From a bacterium (GTDB lineage: Bacteria > Spirochaetota > Leptospiria > Leptospirales > Leptonemataceae), in the NCBI GenBank assembly GCA_024742665.1, contig JANSYA010000015.1, positions 1-64,000 of the forward strand: a DNA stretch of 64,000 nucleotides, written 5' to 3'. The stretch's first letter is position 1. The number at the start of each line of letters is the position of its first letter. Under the pieces are notes generated by a model. It saw nothing but the letters and a program-made list of their open reading frames with translations. It searched no databases and was not told the origin of the DNA. The position numbers were made by a program, and so were the translations under genes. Below are positions 34,017 to 44,493 of this stretch, one piece after another.

Positions 34017-35135
34017 ATGGCTGGCAGGAAGAGCACAGACAGTCCGAAACGCTTTGACGAGACGGAAATCACCGAACGGCAGGGAGACGTGCTGAAGATG
34101 GTGGTGGGCGGCTATATTGATCAGGCCCAGCCAATCAGCAGCTTTTATATAATAGAGAACTTCGACGTGGGTTTGAGCTCCGCGACGATCCGCTCGGTCT
34201 TCGCAGACCTGGAACGCAAAGGCTATCTGTATTCGCCGCATCGCAGTTCGGGGCGCGTGCCGACGGAAAAAGCCTACCGTTTCTTCGTCGAGAACCTGGA
34301 CCGCCTGGGCGTGGGGCTGATCGACGAGGATCAGCGCAAAGTGCAGTCGGAGTATCTGAAGCATCAGTTTCGCATGCCGGAGATTCTGGACGTGACCAGC
34401 AAGGTTCTGTCGATGCTGACCAGCTACGCGGCGGTTGTGCTGAGTCCGGAGCCGGAGCAGGCGGTGCTGAAGCATATCGAGCTGATCGATATGGGCCAGG
34501 ACGAAGTGCTGGTGATTTTAGTGACGCGCTCGGGCGCCGTGTATTCGCGTTCGGTGTTTCTGGAAAATCGCATTCCAGGCGATACGCTGCGCCAGATTTC
34601 GCGCCGATTAAATGAACGCTTTAAGGGCATGGACCTGGCGGAGATGCGCACGCGATTGCAGGGTCTCGAAAGCCAGGCGGCTGATTCCCTGCGGCTTTCG
34701 CCGGACGGCATCGACGGCGAGCAGCAGTATCTGCCGATGATCGCCCGGACCATAGCGGACAATTTCGATCCGGTGCGCGAAAAGGAAACCGTGTATACCG
34801 CCGGTCTCGATCAGCTGTATTCGCAGCTGGCCGCCTCGGGTCGCGGTCCGAAGCGACTGAACGAACTGGGCGAGCTTTTTGATTCGCACGATTTTTTGAG
34901 AGGCATTTTTAAGAAGTCCACGAGCCTGGACGACATCGATATCGTGATCCAGGGCGACGTGGACGATCGCTTCGACGGGCTTTCGATTATTTCAGCCAGC
35001 TATAAGATGGGCGAAAAGAATATCGGCAGCCTGGGCGTGGTCGGTCCGAATCGCATGGACTATGTGCGGGTGATGGGCACGGTCGAATACATTCGGCGGC
35101 TTATCTCCAATATGATTACCCGGATCAGCAATTAA
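34017..35135 (+). CDS. hrcA: heat-inducible transcription repressor HrcA
   Basis: HrcA binds CIRCE and represses chaperone genes; its activity depends on GroEL in other bacteria. The 372-residue product has the N-terminal winged helix (ERQGDVLKMVVGGYIDQAQPISS, then SSATIRSVFADLERKGYL and SSGRVPTEKAYR) and the GAF-like and dimerisation regions to the C-terminus, at about the usual family length (near 345) with a short extension. It is the first gene of the operon and so controls itself through the CIRCE upstream. Confidence 0.96.
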   Translation: MAGRKSTDSPKRFDETEITERQGDVLKMVVGGYIDQAQPISSFYIIENFDVGLSSATIRSVFADLERKGYLYSPHRSSGRVPTEKAYRFFVENLDRLGVGLIDEDQRKVQSEYLKHQFRMPEILDVTSKVLSMLTSYAAVVLSPEPEQAVLKHIELIDMGQDEVLVILVTRSGAVYSRSVFLENRIPGDTLRQISRRLNERFKGMDLAEMRTRLQGLESQAADSLRLSPDGIDGEQQYLPMIARTIADNFDPVREKETVYTAGLDQLYSQLAASGRGPKRLNELGELFDSHDFLRGIFKKSTSLDDIDIVIQGDVDDRFDGLSIISASYKMGEKNIGSLGVVGPNRMDYVRVMGTVEYIRRLISNMITRISN

Positions 35136-35171
35136 CGATTATTATAGAACGATTACGACGGTATAGAATTT

Positions 35172-35939
35172 ATGGAAGCAACAGAAGACAATAAACATCC
35201 CGAAGGGATCGACGTGGCCGACGGTCATCGTGAAAAGTCCGAAGAGAACGCCGGTCAGAATCCGGCCGCGAATCAGAACGCGGCCGACGGGGCTGCGAAC
35301 GCAGGAGCTTCGAATCCGGACGCCGAAGCCGAAGCGACGGAAGCGACCGCCGAAGCCAAACCCGAGTCGGAGCTGGAGCGGGCGCAGCGCGAAATCGACG
35401 AGCTCAAAGACAGCTGGAACCGGGAGCGGGCGGACTTCGCGAATTTTCGCAAACGCACCGTACAGGAACGGGCCCGGGCCCAGGGCGAAGCCGTCGCGCG
35501 CTTCACCCGCGAACTGCTGGACGTGATGGACAATCTCGATCGCGTTTTGAGCATCAAAAGCGACAATCCGGAAGTCCAGAACTTCGTAACCGGCGTCGAG
35601 ATGATCCGCTCCAGCTTCGTCGGCGTATTTCAAAATCACAGCATCAAAGTATCGAATCCGTTAAACGAAGCCTTCGATCCCGGCACGATGGAAGCCATCG
35701 CCCGGGAAGATCGTCCCGATTTAACGAGCGATACGGTGATCGAAGTCTATCAGTCCGGCTATACGATCGATCTGGGGCAGGGCGAAGTGCAGTCCCTGCG
35801 GCCGGCCCGGGTCAAAGTCGGCGTCGCTCCTAAAGGAGAGAAAGGCGAGAAAGGCGAGAAAGCGGCGGCTGTCGAAACACAGGCGACGCCCGAGGCTGCG
35901 GAATCTCCAGATCCGGAAGCCGGAGACACGACAGAGTAA
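35172..35939 (+). CDS. grpE: nucleotide exchange factor GrpE
   Basis: GrpE releases ADP from DnaK. The 255-residue product has a long acidic, Ala-rich N-terminal extension (residues 1-60), the coiled-coil region (LERAQREIDELKDSWNRERADFANFRKRT, cited here only by position 68-96), and the C-terminal beta domain with FDPGTMEAI and VIEVYQSGYTIDLG. A Lys/Glu/Gly-rich repeat (GEKGEKGEK) and an acidic tail extend the end, making it longer than the usual near-200 residues. It lies between hrcA and dnaK. Confidence 0.93.
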   Translation: MEATEDNKHPEGIDVADGHREKSEENAGQNPAANQNAADGAANAGASNPDAEAEATEATAEAKPESELERAQREIDELKDSWNRERADFANFRKRTVQERARAQGEAVARFTRELLDVMDNLDRVLSIKSDNPEVQNFVTGVEMIRSSFVGVFQNHSIKVSNPLNEAFDPGTMEAIAREDRPDLTSDTVIEVYQSGYTIDLGQGEVQSLRPARVKVGVAPKGEKGEKGEKAAAVETQATPEAAESPDPEAGDTTE

Positions 35940-36018
35940 TTTTACAGAAGAAAGCCGGGAAGGCGTACACACCACGAATCAACGAAATTTCGCATAGCGC
36001 AGAATAGAGGAAAAGAAA

Positions 36019-37974
<1,956 letters not shown>

Positions 37975-38007
37975 GGCCGCCGTTTAAGGCAGTCGGATTT
38001 TCTGAAC

Positions 38008-38052
38008 GGCCGGGTCGGCGCTCCCAAACTGATGGGCGGCCCCGACCCGGCC
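38008..38052 (+). promoter_or_regulatory. strong hairpin between dnaK and dnaJ
   Basis: GGCCGGGTCGG (38008-38018) and CCGACCCGGCC (38042-38052) form a perfect 11-bp G+C-rich stem around a 23-base loop. No T-run follows, so it is more likely an RNA stabiliser, processing site or partial attenuator of dnaK-dnaJ readthrough than an intrinsic terminator. Confidence 0.75.
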
Positions 38053-38134
38053 CTTCGCGTTTGTCAGTGTGAACAGGCGCGAAGCTGTTTTTATTGCCGG
38101 CTATTTTCGCCGGTTCTTATGGATGGAATCATAG

Positions 38135-39280
38135 ATGGCTGATCGAGATTATTACGAAGTGCTGGGCGTCGCGAAAGGCGCGTCCAAAGATGAAATCAAG
38201 AAAGGCTATCGCAAGATGGCCATTAAGTATCACCCGGACAAAAACCGGGGCGACGCATCGGCCGAAGAGAAATTCAAAGAGGCGACCGAAGCTTACGAAG
38301 TTCTTTCCGACGACCAAAAGCGTCAGATGTACGATCAATTCGGCAAGGCCGGACTGGGACAGGGCATGGGCGGCGGTCCCGGCGGTTTCGGCCAGCGGGC
38401 CTACACGGATTTTTCCGATATCTTCGGTGACCTGGGCGACGTATTCTCCGAATTCTTCGGCGGCAATTTCAGCGGCGGGGGCGGCTTCGGCGGTCGTCGC
38501 GGCGGCGTGCGGCGCGGATCGGATTTACGGTACAATCTCGAACTTTCGCTGGAAGACGCGGCCATGGGCAAAGAGGTCAAACTCGAAATCCCGAAGCAGG
38601 ACACCTGTGAAACCTGCGATGGCTCGGGCGCTAAAAAAGGATCTTCGCCGGTCTCGTGCGAAACCTGCGGCGGCGTGGGCCAGGTGCGAAGAACCCAGGG
38701 TTTCTTTTCGGTCACGACGAGCTGTCCGAGCTGCCAGGGCCGCGGTCAGACGATCAAAGATCCCTGCGGCACCTGTAAAGGTTCGGGCGTAACCGAAAAG
38801 CGTCGCACTCTGCACATCAAGATTCCGGCGGGCGTCGAATCCGGCAGCCGCCTGAAAGTCGCATCGGAAGGCGAAGCCGGACCCAACGGCGGCCCCCACG
38901 GCGATCTGTACGTCGTGACGCATATCAAAGGCCATGAGGTCTTCGAACGGCAGGGCAACGATCTGGTCGTGCAGGCGAATTTGCCGGTCACGACGGGACT
39001 TTTGGGCGGCGACATCGAAGTGCCGACCATCGACGGCAAAAAAGTGCGCATGAAGATTCCGCCCGGCACCGAGTCCGGTCAGATCTTTCGTCTGAAAGGC
39101 AAAGGCATGCCTTATATGGGCGGCTATGGCAAAGGCGATCAGCACGTGCTGATCAATTTGAAGATTCCGAAGAATCTGAGCAAGAAGGCTCGCGAACTGG
39201 TAGCGGAACTGCAAAACGAACTGGGCGATAATATCGCCAAAGAGACCGAATATTCGCGCGTCTCGGCCGGGTATCAGTGA
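38135..39280 (+). CDS. dnaJ: chaperone DnaJ (Hsp40)
   Basis: The 381-residue type I J-protein has the J-domain with KYHPDKNRGD (HPD near residues 32-34), a Gly/Phe-rich linker (residues about 75-130), four zinc-binding CxxCxGxG repeats (CETCDGSG, CETCGGVG, CPSCQGRG, CGTCKGSG) and C-terminal substrate domains (IKIPAGVESGSRLK). It is last in the heat-shock operon, behind a strong hairpin that may lower its expression relative to dnaK. Confidence 0.98.
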   Translation: MADRDYYEVLGVAKGASKDEIKKGYRKMAIKYHPDKNRGDASAEEKFKEATEAYEVLSDDQKRQMYDQFGKAGLGQGMGGGPGGFGQRAYTDFSDIFGDLGDVFSEFFGGNFSGGGGFGGRRGGVRRGSDLRYNLELSLEDAAMGKEVKLEIPKQDTCETCDGSGAKKGSSPVSCETCGGVGQVRRTQGFFSVTTSCPSCQGRGQTIKDPCGTCKGSGVTEKRRTLHIKIPAGVESGSRLKVASEGEAGPNGGPHGDLYVVTHIKGHEVFERQGNDLVVQANLPVTTGLLGGDIEVPTIDGKKVRMKIPPGTESGQIFRLKGKGMPYMGGYGKGDQHVLINLKIPKNLSKKARELVAELQNELGDNIAKETEYSRVSAGYQ

Positions 39281-39361
39281 TCGACAGTTCAGAGAATCAG
39301 ACCTTTTTTGCACTTTACAAACCAGGTCACTCTCACCACCTTCCTTCCGGAATTTCACCAC

Positions 39362-40321
39362 ATGAGCAAAGTTAAAGTCGGTTTAGTCGGTACCGGGCAT
39401 ATGGGCCAGTACCATGTAAATATTGCCGCGGGATTACCGGAATACGAGGTCAGCGGCATCTACGACGCCGACCAGGCGCGGGCCGCGGAAATCGGGGAGC
39501 GCTTCAACGTGCCGCCGATCGCCTCGTACGATGATCTCGTCGAGCGCTCCGAGGCGATCGTGATCGCGGTGCCGACTGTGCTGCACTACAAGATGGCCCT
39601 CCAGGCCCTTCAGGCCGGCAAACACGTGCTGGTGGAAAAACCGATGACGGAAACCGTCGACCAGGCGCGCGAACTTGTCGCTCTGGCCGAGTCAAAAGGC
39701 CTGACCTTTCAGGTCGGTCACGTCGAACGTTTTAACGGCGCCGTCCTCGAACTCAACAAGATCGTCGAACAGCCGCTGCTGATCGAGTCGCGCCGGCTGG
39801 CTCCCTTTAACCCGCGGATTTCCGACGTGGGCGTCGTGCTTGATCTGATGATCCACGACATCGATATTATTCTGAACATGGTGAACAAAGAAGTCGTTTC
39901 GGTTCACGCCCGGGGCAACCGGACTCTGAGCGATCACGAAGACGTCGCCGTCGCCACGATTTTATTCGAAGGCGGCTGCGTCGCGAATTTGATCGCGAGT
40001 CGCGCGAGCCAGGCCAAAATTCGGCGACTGAATATCACTCAGGAAAACGCGTACATCGTGCTCGATTTCGCGACCCAGGACATCGATATTCACCGCCAGG
40101 CTTCCAGCGCGTACTTAATGACTCGCGAAGAGCTGAAGTACAAACAAGAAGCCTTCGTCGAGAAGATCGCGGTCCACCGGGACAATCCGCTGCGCCAGGA
40201 ACACCAGCATTTCATCGCTTCGATTCGCGGCGCGAGCGAACCCGTAGTCGGATATCAGGAAGAGTTAAGAACTCTGGAAATCGCGAGCAAGATCCTGGCC
40301 GACATTAAAGGCACGCTTTAA
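39362..40321 (+). CDS. Gfo/Idh/MocA family NAD(P)-dependent oxidoreductase
   Basis: Start ATG 39362 (MSKVKVGLVGTGHMGQYH) gives the nucleotide-binding loop GTGHMG at once. The 319-residue product has VLVEKPMTETVDQA (the family's EKP motif, near residue 87-89), QVGHVERFNGAV and LDLMIHDIDIIL with the expected active-site His. Some spirochaetes use such an enzyme (GnnA, UDP-GlcNAc 3-dehydrogenase) for amide-linked lipid A, and this protein is a possible candidate; no GnnB aminotransferase is adjacent, so the substrate stays open. It is convergent with the next gene (2-base gap). Confidence 0.85.
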   Translation: MSKVKVGLVGTGHMGQYHVNIAAGLPEYEVSGIYDADQARAAEIGERFNVPPIASYDDLVERSEAIVIAVPTVLHYKMALQALQAGKHVLVEKPMTETVDQARELVALAESKGLTFQVGHVERFNGAVLELNKIVEQPLLIESRRLAPFNPRISDVGVVLDLMIHDIDIILNMVNKEVVSVHARGNRTLSDHEDVAVATILFEGGCVANLIASRASQAKIRRLNITQENAYIVLDFATQDIDIHRQASSAYLMTREELKYKQEAFVEKIAVHRDNPLRQEHQHFIASIRGASEPVVGYQEELRTLEIASKILADIKGTL

Positions 40322-40322
40322 T

Positions 40323-41372
40323 TCAGAGCGCGGGTCCGCCGGGATTCCGGACCGCGCCGCCCGCCAGTTCCTGCAGCGCCGCGTCTAATTGGGACCGGGC
40401 CTCTTCGGACTTCAGACTGGACCGCGCGGCGGTGAGGTGCTCGCGCATCCGAGCGCGCTGCCGCGGTGAGAAACGATTGTGCCAGCGCTGCACGGTCGGT
40501 CGGGCCAGATCCACGCGGGCTGCAACCGCTCTTTCGGCCACAGTTGCGCGGCCTTCCTCTCGGGCGATCTTCGCGATTTCTTTCAGACTTTCGTCGGCGG
40601 AAAAGTATATGCTCAAAGCGGCTTCGGCGTCGCGTGCGTCGTTGACGTGATTCGCGGCGACCGTCGCGATCGATTCGAGAGCCTGATAGCTGACTCCATC
40701 GCTGACCCGTACGGCCTGGCCGCCGACCTGGCCCAGGCTACGCAAAGCCTGCACGACCGCCGACTCGCTCCGTAGCAGCAGCGCGGATTTTTGCATATCG
40801 AGGATCAGCTCTTTACTATAGCTAGCGAATTTCTCGCGGGCGCTGCTGGTCGTACTTTCTTTGAGCCCGCCGATGATCTGGTCGGCCTGGGCGGCGCGAA
40901 TATTGACCAGCTCTTCGGAACCCTGACCGACGCCCGGCGGCAACTCGCGTTCTCGCAGCTCGGCCTTCAGGCGCGCATTTTCTTTCGTAAGATCCGCCGT
41001 CGAGTTTTCGGCCTGTTCCAGATTGAGCGCCCTGGACTGGCTTTCGTTTAAGTATTGCAAAACCGAATTAAACGAAAAGCCGAAGACCATGGCGATCACC
41101 ACGGCTTTGGGAATGTCTTCGGGTTTGTTGCCGGTAATATAAAACACGCCGACCAGAGCGGTGAATCCGCCGAGCATCAGCACCGCCGGTAGAATCACGA
41201 TCCAGCGCCAGAGGAAATTCGGCTCCGGGACGGCGGTCGAAAGTTGCGCGTCGTACAGAATATAGAACCAGTACATCAGGCCGCCGGCGCTGCCGAAGGC
41301 AAAGATCAAGATCAGGCTGTTCCAGTCCACGTTGTTCATGATCTGTTTGATTCGGTCCGTACTCGTATTCAT
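40323..41372 (-). CDS. hypothetical membrane protein with coiled coil
   Basis: Start ATG 41372 has the ribosome site AGGAG 8 bases upstream. The 349-residue product has three N-terminal membrane segments (about 15-38, 48-70 and 85-100), then a coiled coil (about 100-140, with NLEQAENSTADLTKENARL as its heptad start) and a helical soluble domain that ends in a basic, Ala-rich region. No known family was recognised. The ending WHNRFSPRQRARMREHL is basic. It is convergent with the Gfo/Idh gene and divergent from miaB. Confidence 0.75.
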   Translation of the reverse strand: MNTSTDRIKQIMNNVDWNSLILIFAFGSAGGLMYWFYILYDAQLSTAVPEPNFLWRWIVILPAVLMLGGFTALVGVFYITGNKPEDIPKAVVIAMVFGFSFNSVLQYLNESQSRALNLEQAENSTADLTKENARLKAELRERELPPGVGQGSEELVNIRAAQADQIIGGLKESTTSSAREKFASYSKELILDMQKSALLLRSESAVVQALRSLGQVGGQAVRVSDGVSYQALESIATVAANHVNDARDAEAALSIYFSADESLKEIAKIAREEGRATVAERAVAARVDLARPTVQRWHNRFSPRQRARMREHLTAARSSLKSEEARSQLDAALQELAGGAVRNPGGPAL

Positions 41373-41476
41373 GCGGTCGCTCCTCGGCTTCAAGGTGCCG
41401 GAGCCTCGGAAAGGCCCGTAAGACCTTCGAAAATAAGGTGGCGAAAAATGTCGACAATCCGGTTTGTGGTGGAGCG

Positions 41477-42994
41477 ATGCCGCAGGCTCTGAAAAATACC
41501 GATTCCGGAAACACTCTTTCCGGTTCCGGCGCCGCCGTTGTCAGCAGCACAACGCCCGCCGCCCCAAAAGATGTTCTGACCCGTCTGTATGTCGAAACCT
41601 ACGGCTGTCAGATGAACGAGTATGACTCGGGCCTGGTGCGATCGATTCTGGGCGAGGCCGGCTACTCCCGCGCGGAAAAGGTCGATGACGCGGGCGTAAT
41701 TTTGCTGAACACCTGCGCCATTCGAGAAAAGGCCCACGAGAAAGTTTATAATCGTCTGCACGCGCTCGGGCATTTGAAGCGCAAAGATCCGCGGACTGTG
41801 ATTGGAATTCTGGGCTGCATGGCGCAGAATCTGGGCGACGACCTTTTCGCTCAAGGGCTGCCGGTCGACTTCGTAATGGGGCCGGACAATTATCGCGAGC
41901 TGCCGGAAATCGTATCGCGCATTCGCTCCGGACAGGAAAGTAATCTTAATATTACGCAACTATCGCGTACGGAAACCTACGAAGAAATCGATCCGAAAGT
42001 CGTTTCGGGCAAGCTGGCCTTCGTGACGATTATGCGGGGCTGCGATAATTTCTGTTCGTTCTGCGTCGTGCCGTACACCCGGGGTCGGGAACGCAGTCGC
42101 TCGCCCGAGTCGATCGTAAATGAAATCCAGCAGCTGATCGCAAACGACGGCGTGCGCGAAGTGACGCTGCTCGGACAGAACGTGAATTCGTATCGGCACG
42201 CCGGGGACGCGGAATCGGGCGGCGAGGAATTTCGCTTTCGCCATCTGATCGAAAAGATCCTGGCCGAAACCGACATCGCCCGCATTCGTTTCACTTCGCC
42301 GCACCCCCACGATTTCCCGGAAGATCTACTGGATCTCATGGCCTCCGAACCGCGGTTCTGCAGTCAGATTCACCTGCCGGTCCAGTCGGGTTCGACGGCG
42401 ACTCTCGCGCGCATGAAACGCGATTATTCCCGCGAAGAATTCTTGCGATTGGTAGATCAAATTCGCGCGCGTATGCCGGGTGTGGGTTTGACCACCGACG
42501 TGATCGTCGGCTTTAGCGGCGAAACCGACGCCGAATTCGAAGAGACCCTGTCGATTATGGAGCAGGTGCGCTTCGACATGGCTTTTATGTTTCATTATTC
42601 GGAGCGTTCCCAGACCTACGCACACAAGCGCATGCCCGACGATATTCCACAAAAAGTCAAACTCGATCGTCTGCGTCGTCTAATTGAATTGCAAACCGAA
42701 ATCGCCCGAGAAAAAAACGCGGCGCTGATCGGCGAGACTTTCGAAGTGCTGGTCGAAGGCCGCAGCAAACGTTCCGCCGTCGAACTGATGGGCCGCTCGG
42801 CGACCGGCAAAACGATTATCTTCCCCGCGCCGAACGCAAACTCCGCCGCAGATGCAGTCGACGGACACGATGCTCCAGGCGATAGCGCTCCGGCAGGCGA
42901 TGCCGGTCTCGATCTGGATCGCTATCTCGGCCAGCTGATAAACGTGCGCATCACTGAAAGCACGCCGGCGACCTTACGCGGCGTGGTTGCGTAG
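41477..42994 (+). CDS. miaB: tRNA i6A37 methylthiotransferase MiaB
   Basis: MiaB converts i6A to ms2i6A at tRNA position 37 using radical SAM chemistry. The product has cluster motifs YGCQMNEYDS, NTCAIREKAHEK and GCMAQ, the radical-SAM motif CDNFCSFCVVPYTRG and the QNVNSY motif, then a TRAM domain with a roughly 40-residue Asp/Ala-rich insert before the end. ATG 41477 gives 505 residues; GTG 41438 in the same frame is an alternative start, giving 518. It is the second methylthiotransferase of the window beside mtaB. Confidence 0.94.
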   Translation: MPQALKNTDSGNTLSGSGAAVVSSTTPAAPKDVLTRLYVETYGCQMNEYDSGLVRSILGEAGYSRAEKVDDAGVILLNTCAIREKAHEKVYNRLHALGHLKRKDPRTVIGILGCMAQNLGDDLFAQGLPVDFVMGPDNYRELPEIVSRIRSGQESNLNITQLSRTETYEEIDPKVVSGKLAFVTIMRGCDNFCSFCVVPYTRGRERSRSPESIVNEIQQLIANDGVREVTLLGQNVNSYRHAGDAESGGEEFRFRHLIEKILAETDIARIRFTSPHPHDFPEDLLDLMASEPRFCSQIHLPVQSGSTATLARMKRDYSREEFLRLVDQIRARMPGVGLTTDVIVGFSGETDAEFEETLSIMEQVRFDMAFMFHYSERSQTYAHKRMPDDIPQKVKLDRLRRLIELQTEIAREKNAALIGETFEVLVEGRSKRSAVELMGRSATGKTIIFPAPNANSAADAVDGHDAPGDSAPAGDAGLDLDRYLGQLINVRITESTPATLRGVVA

Positions 42995-43230
42995 TACGAA
43001 CGCGGCGCTTCTGTACCCGCGGACGACTCAGCCAGCAAAGAGCGGTCCGCTGCGTCCTGATTTAGGGAACAGAGAGCGGGAGTCTTTTTTACATGGAGAT
43101 CTTGAGATCGGGAGTTTTCTTTTTTTGCACCGGGTCGTGGGGCGGCCAATAATTCATATCATCTAAACAGAAACATCCGTGCCATCCTGCCATCCGTATA
43201 ATCCTGCCAACTCCAAAAAGAGTCTACTAT

Positions 43231-44442
43231 ATGAAACGAATCGTCTCCAGAACATCCTGCTATCCTGGCCTGGCTTCGGCAATCGTGGCCCTGCTGATCG
43301 GCGCCTTTGCCTGCGCCCCGCTGCCCGGCGAAACATCCGAGCCCGAGTATCCCGAGATGTTTCGTATTGAATGCGTGGGCCGCCCGCAGGGCTGCGCCTG
43401 TCTGAGCGCGGAACCAGGCCCGACTCCGCCCGGGCCGGACGCGGCGGCTGTCACGGTGTACCACGCCGAAGCGGCGACGGGACACCGTGAACAGAAAGCG
43501 TATCGTGAGGTGAGTCTTTCAAACGATCGTCGTTGCTGGTACAAAAAGACGGGCCTGCGCCCCATGCCGTACGCGAAAGTCCCGCTTTCACCTCTGCGCG
43601 ATCTCGATCATGTGCCGCTGCCGCTCAAACGTCTGGCGCCGAATTTCGGAGCGGCGCAGACCGACGCATCGCATCGCCTGAGCCTCGGAAAGTACTGGGC
43701 GACATACTATCATCTCGCCGTCGAAGACTATCATCCCGGTAAGATCGTACCGGTTCTTGATCGCCGCGGCCGCAAGCTCGGCACCGCGTCGCAGGCATTT
43801 TTGAAACAGGTCACCTGGCAGGGGAGCGGCATCGCATCGAACGGTTTGCGCTTGCATTACACCGGCACGAAGATGCGCTTTAATACGTACGCGAAAGATA
43901 TGTGGGGTCACGGCGCGGGCTACGGCTATCGTGTCTTTCCTTATCGCACGATCGCCGTGCACTTTCGCGCCCTGTGTCGAAAGCTGATGCCCGGACGCAA
44001 GTGCGGCAAAAAAGATGTGATCGGCACCCTGGTCTGGATTCGCGAAGTCGCCGAGAAGCGCATCAAGATGCCCGGCGGCAGCATTCATGACGGGTACTTT
44101 TGTGCGACCGACACCGGTTCGCCGAACTATATCAAAGACGATCGCATCGATATTTTCGTCGGCACTCACGGCGGCGGCAACCCCTATTTACCGCCGGCTC
44201 GCCGACCGAACGCTTTGATCGAAGGCGGGATTCGAAATCTCGTGCCTTCTGACTGGCGACTGTGGCGCGCTCCGAACGATCGCGTTTGGTGCGATGCGAA
44301 TCGTTTGCCGTCAAACTCCGCGCGTCCGGCCGCCGGCGATTGCGTAACCGACTATCACGTCGTCGCGCGCGATAAAGCGCTGAATATCGAAGCCGTGCTC
44401 GACGATCAGGGGCGACCGCTCCGCTGCGCGAAACGTCCCTGA
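43231..44442 (+). CDS. exported/lipoprotein with 3D (MltA-like) domain
   Basis: The 403-residue product has an N-terminal signal with a possible lipobox ending GAFAC (Cys near residue 28) and a Pro-rich start. Its C-terminal half carries the 3D-domain pattern: GYRVFPYRTIAVHF, IGTLVWI, then three aspartates in HDGYFCATDTGSPNYIKDDR and DIFVG, where the final Asp-rich strand is diagnostic. 3D domains occur in lytic transglycosylases (MltA) and related wall enzymes, so a peptidoglycan-cleaving role is likely but unproven. Several Cys pairs (near residues 48 and 57) suggest disulfides. Flanking gaps of about 236 and 51 bases separate it from miaB and the chemotaxis receptor. Confidence 0.72.
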   Translation: MKRIVSRTSCYPGLASAIVALLIGAFACAPLPGETSEPEYPEMFRIECVGRPQGCACLSAEPGPTPPGPDAAAVTVYHAEAATGHREQKAYREVSLSNDRRCWYKKTGLRPMPYAKVPLSPLRDLDHVPLPLKRLAPNFGAAQTDASHRLSLGKYWATYYHLAVEDYHPGKIVPVLDRRGRKLGTASQAFLKQVTWQGSGIASNGLRLHYTGTKMRFNTYAKDMWGHGAGYGYRVFPYRTIAVHFRALCRKLMPGRKCGKKDVIGTLVWIREVAEKRIKMPGGSIHDGYFCATDTGSPNYIKDDRIDIFVGTHGGGNPYLPPARRPNALIEGGIRNLVPSDWRLWRAPNDRVWCDANRLPSNSARPAAGDCVTDYHVVARDKALNIEAVLDDQGRPLRCAKRP

Positions 44443-44493
44443 ATTGCAGAAAGTTAGAGACTTGTTAGGAATGTTCACTATAAGGTGTTCATT

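Noticed and set aside
42995..43230. Intrinsic terminator after miaB
   Set aside because: A T-run is present (about 43084-43090) but only a 5-bp stem with a very long loop can be drawn.
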